Positions 6,757 through 10,043 of a stretch of 10,043 nucleotides of DNA are shown here, one piece after another. Under the pieces are notes generated by a model. That model saw nothing but the letters and a program-made list of their open reading frames with translations. It ran no database searches and was not told the DNA's origin. A program made the translations under genes and the position numbers. The stretch is from Smittium culicis (lineage: Eukaryota; Kickxellomycota; Harpellomycetes; Harpellales; Legeriomycetaceae). The DNA is taken from contig LSSN01000975.1 in NCBI GenBank assembly GCA_001970855.1, positions 1 to 10,043 on the forward strand, written 5' to 3'. Every line of letters begins with the position of its first letter. The first letter of the stretch is position 1.

Positions 6757-6921
6757 TTACTTGAATACATCTTTACGGTATAAGAATGTAAGAAAATACT
6801 TTCTGTGAATTATTCGACAATTTTGCTCTAAATTTTCTGTCTTGAATATATGCTCCTCAATATTCTTATTGAGCCTCATCATATCTAAATCAGGAATTGG
6901 ACCTCTATTTTCATAGTTATT
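6757..6921 (-). pseudogene. Decayed gene segment
   Basis: Fifty-four codons end at TAA 6757-6759, reading NRGPIPDLDMMRLNKNIEEH then IFKTENLEQNCRIIHRKYF and LTFLYRKDVFK. The charged helical character is strong. It is one frame change downstream of the 6942-7223 segment; the 20 bases between them carry the indel. Confidence 0.5.
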
Positions 6922-6941
6922 TTAAACATATGAATGCGTAA

Positions 6942-7223
6942 TCATCTACTCCCTTGTTTAACTTCCTCGATCGCATGTTTTTGTCCAAGATATTCAACAT
7001 CCTCACTCAAAATTATTATTTCTTCAGGCGAAATTTTTCTCTTGTAGTGTTTTTTATGACATGTAAGTGGGAGATTTTGAAGGCCCTCCACTGGGGCCGA
7101 GGCCGTCTCAACTGAAAATTTGGCCTTTAGCCGAATTTTCGTATCTGTTGACCTCAGTTCCAGAGCGGGAGAGCGTGTAATATTATAATAGATTCCAAAT
7201 CCCCTCTCGTATATTCCCTGATT
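6942..7223 (-). pseudogene. Decayed gene, longest uninterrupted segment (93 codons)
   Basis: It is open from 7223 (after TAG 7224-7226) to TGA 6942-6944 without an ATG near its start. In order it has ERGFGIYYNITRSPALELRS, the second copy of the repeat KIRLKAKFSVETASAPVEGL, then HKKHYKRKISPEEIIILSED and VEYLGQKHAIEEVKQGSR. A basic patch followed by an acidic helix is clear. No known domain is recognised. Confidence 0.5.
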
Positions 7224-7351
7224 CTATAGGTTGTTCTTTAGATTTTAGTATGCTGATTTGGTTTCATCTATAGGCCCCTCTACTATGAACCCTTTTTTGA
7301 TCTCTATTGTGACTCCATTCTTCGGTAATTTGGCCGTCGGTCGAATTTTTT
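7079..7351. repeat. Diverged internal duplication (two related blocks about 215 bp apart)
   Basis: Block one is about 7079-7139 and block two about 7270-7351 (plus strand). Both contain AATTTGGCC, 3-4 diverged bases, then CGAATTTT (around 7117-7137 and 7327-7349), and both start with a GGCCC-CTC-ACT motif. On the minus strand the copies encode KIRLKAKFS and KIRPTAKLP. The duplication therefore lies inside the decayed coding sequence and keeps its frame at protein level. Confidence 0.45.
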
Positions 7352-7364
7352 CCTTAACATGAAA
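7245..7364 (-). pseudogene. Decayed gene segment, first copy of internal repeat
   Basis: Thirty-nine codons lie between a TGA at 7365-7367 and a TAA at 7245-7247. It contains KIRPTAKLPKNGVTIEIKKG followed by FIVEGPIDETKSAY, a beta-strand-like alternation. The KIR..AK start and the VEG end recur in the next segment (KIRLKAKFS ... PVEGL), so the protein had a repeated module. Confidence 0.5.
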
Positions 7365-7425
7365 TCAGCGGAGCTTGAAGATATTATCGACTTCGTGACA
7401 GTGACGCTGCTACTTTAATCCTAGT

Positions 7426-7585
7426 TTATTGTGACCTAGTATGCTTAAAAAAGGGATTGACACGCTGACGTTCCGCTTCTGGTTTATCTAAAATTATGGC
7501 GTCCAACGCCTCTTGGCCCGTCAGCGGGGGGGGGGGGTTTAGATTTGACTAATTTTTTCGGCTTTCTCCGAAATTCAATATCCAT
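7426..7585 (-). pseudogene. Decayed gene segment with poly-proline hinge at a C-run frameshift
   Basis: From 7585 the frame reads a basic stretch FRRKPKKLVKSKPPPP that enters a 12-C run (plus-strand G run 7526-7537). The continuation is then in another frame: LTGQEALDAIILDKPEAERQ and VNPFFKHTRSQ, ending in TAA at 7426-7428. The simplest reading is a Lys/Pro-rich hinge followed by a helical region, with the frame broken by length change of the C-run. The ATG-started ORF at 7484-7672 contains only the first half; its end after the prolines is out of frame. Confidence 0.45.
7526..7537. repeat. 12-base G homopolymer
   Basis: It is an uninterrupted run of 12 G on the plus strand, remarkable in DNA this AT-rich. 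In the decayed minus-strand coding sequence it encodes prolines, and the reading frame differs on its two sides. Confidence 0.9.
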
Positions 7586-7607
7586 ATGAAGGTTATATAA
7601 CCTCGAT

Positions 7608-7688
7608 TTAGTTTTTTGTAGGAGAAATAACATAATTAAGCACTCTAATGATAATATCAAAAATGATTCCAAGATCTTCGGCAGTGTT
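7608..7688 (-). pseudogene. Decayed gene segment
   Basis: Twenty-six codons then TAA at 7608-7610, reading NTAEDLGIIFDIIIRVLNY and then VISPTKN. It has an amphipathic helix pattern with an Ile/Val face. It lies in a different frame from both neighbours, so indels flank it. Confidence 0.4.
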
Positions 7689-7698
7689 TATTCCAGGT

Positions 7699-7790
7699 TT
7701 ATTTTAAATCCTGCGGTACACCTATTAATTGATCAAACTATCCTTTTGATTCAGCGCTCATTGGATTTCGCATAATAAAGAATTGTTTTT
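7699..7790 (-). pseudogene. Decayed gene segment
   Basis: The frame contains KQFFIMRNPMSAESKG, a TAG, then FDQLIGVPQDLK and TAA at 7699-7701. It is the continuation of a frame with several stops that starts near 7860 (SITAER and KLAYL pieces). The link to the neighbouring segments is inferred from order and strand. Confidence 0.4.
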
Positions 7791-7907
7791 ATAAATACGC
7801 TAGTTTTTATCTTTCGGCGGTAATGGATTATGGTTATTAGAACTAGCCTCGAGGAAAATAAATATTTAAACATTGAGCTCTTCTTCGGTCAGCAGTTATC
7901 AGAAAAA

Positions 7908-8114
7908 TTATTCTTCGATCAGTGGAAGCAATTCAGTGAGACCCAGATAAACATTCAAGTCTGTGATTGCCATTCTTGACGAAGCTTACGGACCTTCTGG
8001 TTCTAGGTTTCTCTACACTTCGCGTAGAAGTTTATGCACCAATTCTGTTGATGTTATTTTACGCCCTTGGCTTGTGGGCCATTTTTCATCTAATTTTTCC
8101 ACTGGTTGTTTACT
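7908..8114 (-). pseudogene. Decayed gene, N-terminal segment
   Basis: One frame of 69 codons has stops at 8013-8015 (TAG), 7986-7988 (TAA) and 7908-7910 (TAA). Between the stops it reads PVEKLDEKWPTSQGRKITS, then TELVHKLLREV, then AITDLNVYLGLTELLPLIEE. The helical, Leu/Glu-rich character is protein-like. No ATG precedes it: the frame opens right after a TAG, so the original start is lost or slightly upstream. Confidence 0.5.
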
Positions 8115-9891
8115 CTAAATAATAAAATTTTATAATCTTTGCGAGAAAAATTCTTAAATTGAAAATCTTTATTCTAGTAGCGTACCTTTGTGAAAAAAAT
8201 GATGATAAGGATATCACATATGCGTACTCAAATATTTATATAGATATTAATTTTTAGTTCATTTTTATTTTACTTATTTTTTTATGCTTGTAAATTTTCA
8301 GTTTAGTTTTTTCAAATGTGATAGTATCGCTTAATTTATCCCCTGTCTGTGATATAATCCTTGTAATCAGGTTATATATGACTTTCTTACAGCTCATCGT
8401 TTTTTAAATTATTTCTATAAAAATTTGTTTTGTTATTTAATGATTCGAAATTTGGTTTTCCTATTTAATATATTTTTTTATCCCGATTATATTAACTCTA
8501 TTATTTGAGCTGATTAGTCTTGACAATTAGAGAAAAGAAGTTAAAATTCCATTAGTAAATAGCATAATTTTATTTATCACGCACTTTCCTTTCTATAAAT
8601 CCTTTTTAATTTGTGTAATTTTAATACGTAAGATTTTTATATTTTTTGTTAAATTTCGATACCAGCTTTAAAAAAAATCATTCAGGCGTAGATTTACTCT
8701 GCGATATAAATTAGAGTTAATTGTTAGTTGAAATTCTTGAAAAACACAACTTGATAAAAAATATTTATTAAATTTAAACTAAAAATATGACCTTTGCACC
8801 AAAAAAATCTATAAAAGTATTATTTATTATTCCAATATGGAAAATTTTTTCGTGTGACTAATATTTTAAAATTCTTCTTCTATATTCGATGATTTATTAT
8901 TGATTAATTACTCTATTAATTATTTCAGATTCCTGTTCTAGCCACGAATAAAACTCGTTACCTGCATATTTCTAACTTATGAATATAATTTTTGTAAGCT
9001 TCAGCATTTTATTCAACTTGTATTTTCGTAATTACACTAGCATTAAACTCTTTAAAACTATTTAATAATTTGGAATTGAACTTGTATAAAATTGGTATAT
9101 AATTTATAATTAAATACTATAACTTAATTAGTCAAAAAAATAACGTTCATTTTTTAATTTTTTTTAATAAATCCAATAATGATATTTTATAGTTTTCAAA
9201 ATATATAGGGATCTTTTTTTTTTTCATAAAGAATTTTGAATTATATCTAACAATTTATGAAAAATAACTATAAAAATTAGTAATATTAGAAAATTCACCG
9301 AACAGATATAAAACTAGCTCGTAATATATTTAATGGTTTATCTCATGTTTTTTAATAGATTATTAAAAAATATGCGATAACCTCTAATTATAATTTGATA
9401 AGTACAAAGTGGATGTTATGGGCAGAAATTGACAGTGACGGAAATAGTATTGATGTCTTAAATTTTGCTCAAAATCAATAAACCCATATTCCCATAAAAA
9501 TAGATTAATCTAAGAATATATAATGCATAATTATTCTAAAACAATGAATTTTAAAATCGATTACTTTTTCATCACACCACTATGTGAAAAATAAAAACGC
9601 ATATCAAATTCGATCAAAGAATTAATAATATGTTGATAGTTTAGAGCCAAAATATCCATAAAGTAGATGAATGTGAAATTATACAAAATTAGTTTCTAAA
9701 TTTGGATTTTAATCAAGATATATTGAAATCAGAAATTAAATTAACTCTTTTGCGTAAAAAGAATTGTACACAAAGAAAAAATAAAGACTGTATTTTCACT
9801 ATTGAAAATTATAAATATATCGGCTTTATTTAAGTTTTATGTAAATAATACCTAGTATATGAACTGTAGTCTTCAAAAGAATTTCGAAGTT
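8115..9891. other. AT-rich non-coding stretch
   Basis: I see no gene. The sequence is low-complexity A/T with long T and A runs. The only coding-like scrap is an open plus-strand frame at 9359-9481 that contains STKWMLWAEIDSDGNSIDVL and ends in TAA. It has one internal ATG (9413) and is too short to support. Confidence 0.5.
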
Positions 9892-10043
9892 TTTATTATT
9901 TATTATTTATTATTTATTATTTATTATTTATTATTTATTATTTATTATTTATTATTTATTATTTATTATTTATTATTTATTATTTATTATTTATTATTTA
10001 TTATTTATTATTTATTATTTATTATTTATTATTTATTATTTAT
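9892..10043. repeat. Perfect 7-bp tandem repeat (TTTATTA)n
   Basis: It comprises 152 bases, nearly 22 copies of TTTATTA, without a single mismatch, running to the last base of the window. Perfect copies point to recent expansion by slippage. It contains no G or C, so it is not a typical G-rich telomere repeat. Confidence 0.95.

Larger units (their letters stand above)
4238..8114 (-). pseudogene. Decayed long protein-coding sequence (about 1,290 codons), family not recognised
   Basis: Reading the minus strand from 8114 to 4238, one can follow a nearly continuous chain of protein-like segments in shifting frames. They run from a start zone after TAG at 8115-8117 to a plausible natural stop TAA at 4238-4240. 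At least fifteen in-frame stops and about ten frame changes break it, so it cannot be translated as one protein. Segments have balanced charged/hydrophobic composition and amphipathic patterns, in contrast to the flanks. Composition drops to the AT-rich background at both ends. In the frames I read there is no retroviral protease, RT, integrase, DDE or GDD signature. Possible identities are a large ORF of a mobile element, an old integrated virus-like structural protein, or a dead host gene; the sequence alone does not decide. The individual segments are listed separately. Confidence 0.6.

Noticed and set aside
9359..9481. Plus-strand open frame containing WMLWAEIDSDGN
   Set aside because: It has fewer than 40 codons, an isolated position in AT-rich DNA and no supporting neighbour; not enough to call a gene.
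9892..10043. Telomere repeat
   Set aside because: The unit has no G or C on either strand and lacks the G-rich strand typical of telomeres; treated as a simple tandem repeat.

Overview
The window looks like a gene-poor, very AT-rich stretch of a eukaryotic genome. No complete host gene, rRNA or tRNA could be recognised. The only family I can name is a Ty3/gypsy-type LTR-retrotransposon Gag on the minus strand at the left edge. Its capsid-like layout, compact CX2CX3HX4C zinc knuckle and the motif that follows remind me of fungal elements. An AT-rich fungus or fungus-related host is therefore a reasonable but weak guess. There is no sign of a bacterial operon.

Layout. Positions 1-1254 (minus) hold a Gag open reading frame of about 417 codons, broken once by a -1 frame change near 718-760 and running off the window edge; protease, RT and integrase would lie beyond position 1. 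Positions 1255-1850 are probably the leader and/or LTR side of this element and contain several clear stem-loops. Positions 1998-2123 carry a short coding-looking plus-strand remnant that ends in TAG. It is followed at once by a strikingly structured block, 2125-2599, with at least nine stem-loops in series and a base composition far less AT-rich than its surroundings. Positions 2600-4237 are AT-rich, with a few hairpins and one tiny basic ORF.

Positions 4238-8114 (minus) are the largest object: a decayed protein-coding sequence of about 3.9 kb, or roughly 1,290 codons. It survives as a chain of open segments of 25-100 codons in changing frames, interrupted by stops and frameshifts. Most segments lack an ATG, so a standard ORF list misses them, while several ATG-started ORFs in this region are shadows. 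I could not assign the protein to a family: I saw no transposase, reverse transcriptase or RdRp GDD signature in the frames I read. It has an internal duplicated block and a poly-proline stretch encoded by a 12-base G run (plus strand).

Positions 8115-9891 are AT-rich sequence with no supported gene. Positions 9892-10043 are a perfect 7-bp tandem repeat that reaches the window end.

How the parts relate: the retroelement Gag and the decayed long gene are both on the minus strand but are separated by about 3 kb of non-coding sequence, so they need not belong together. The picture is a repeat-rich region in which inserted sequences are decaying toward the AT-rich background.
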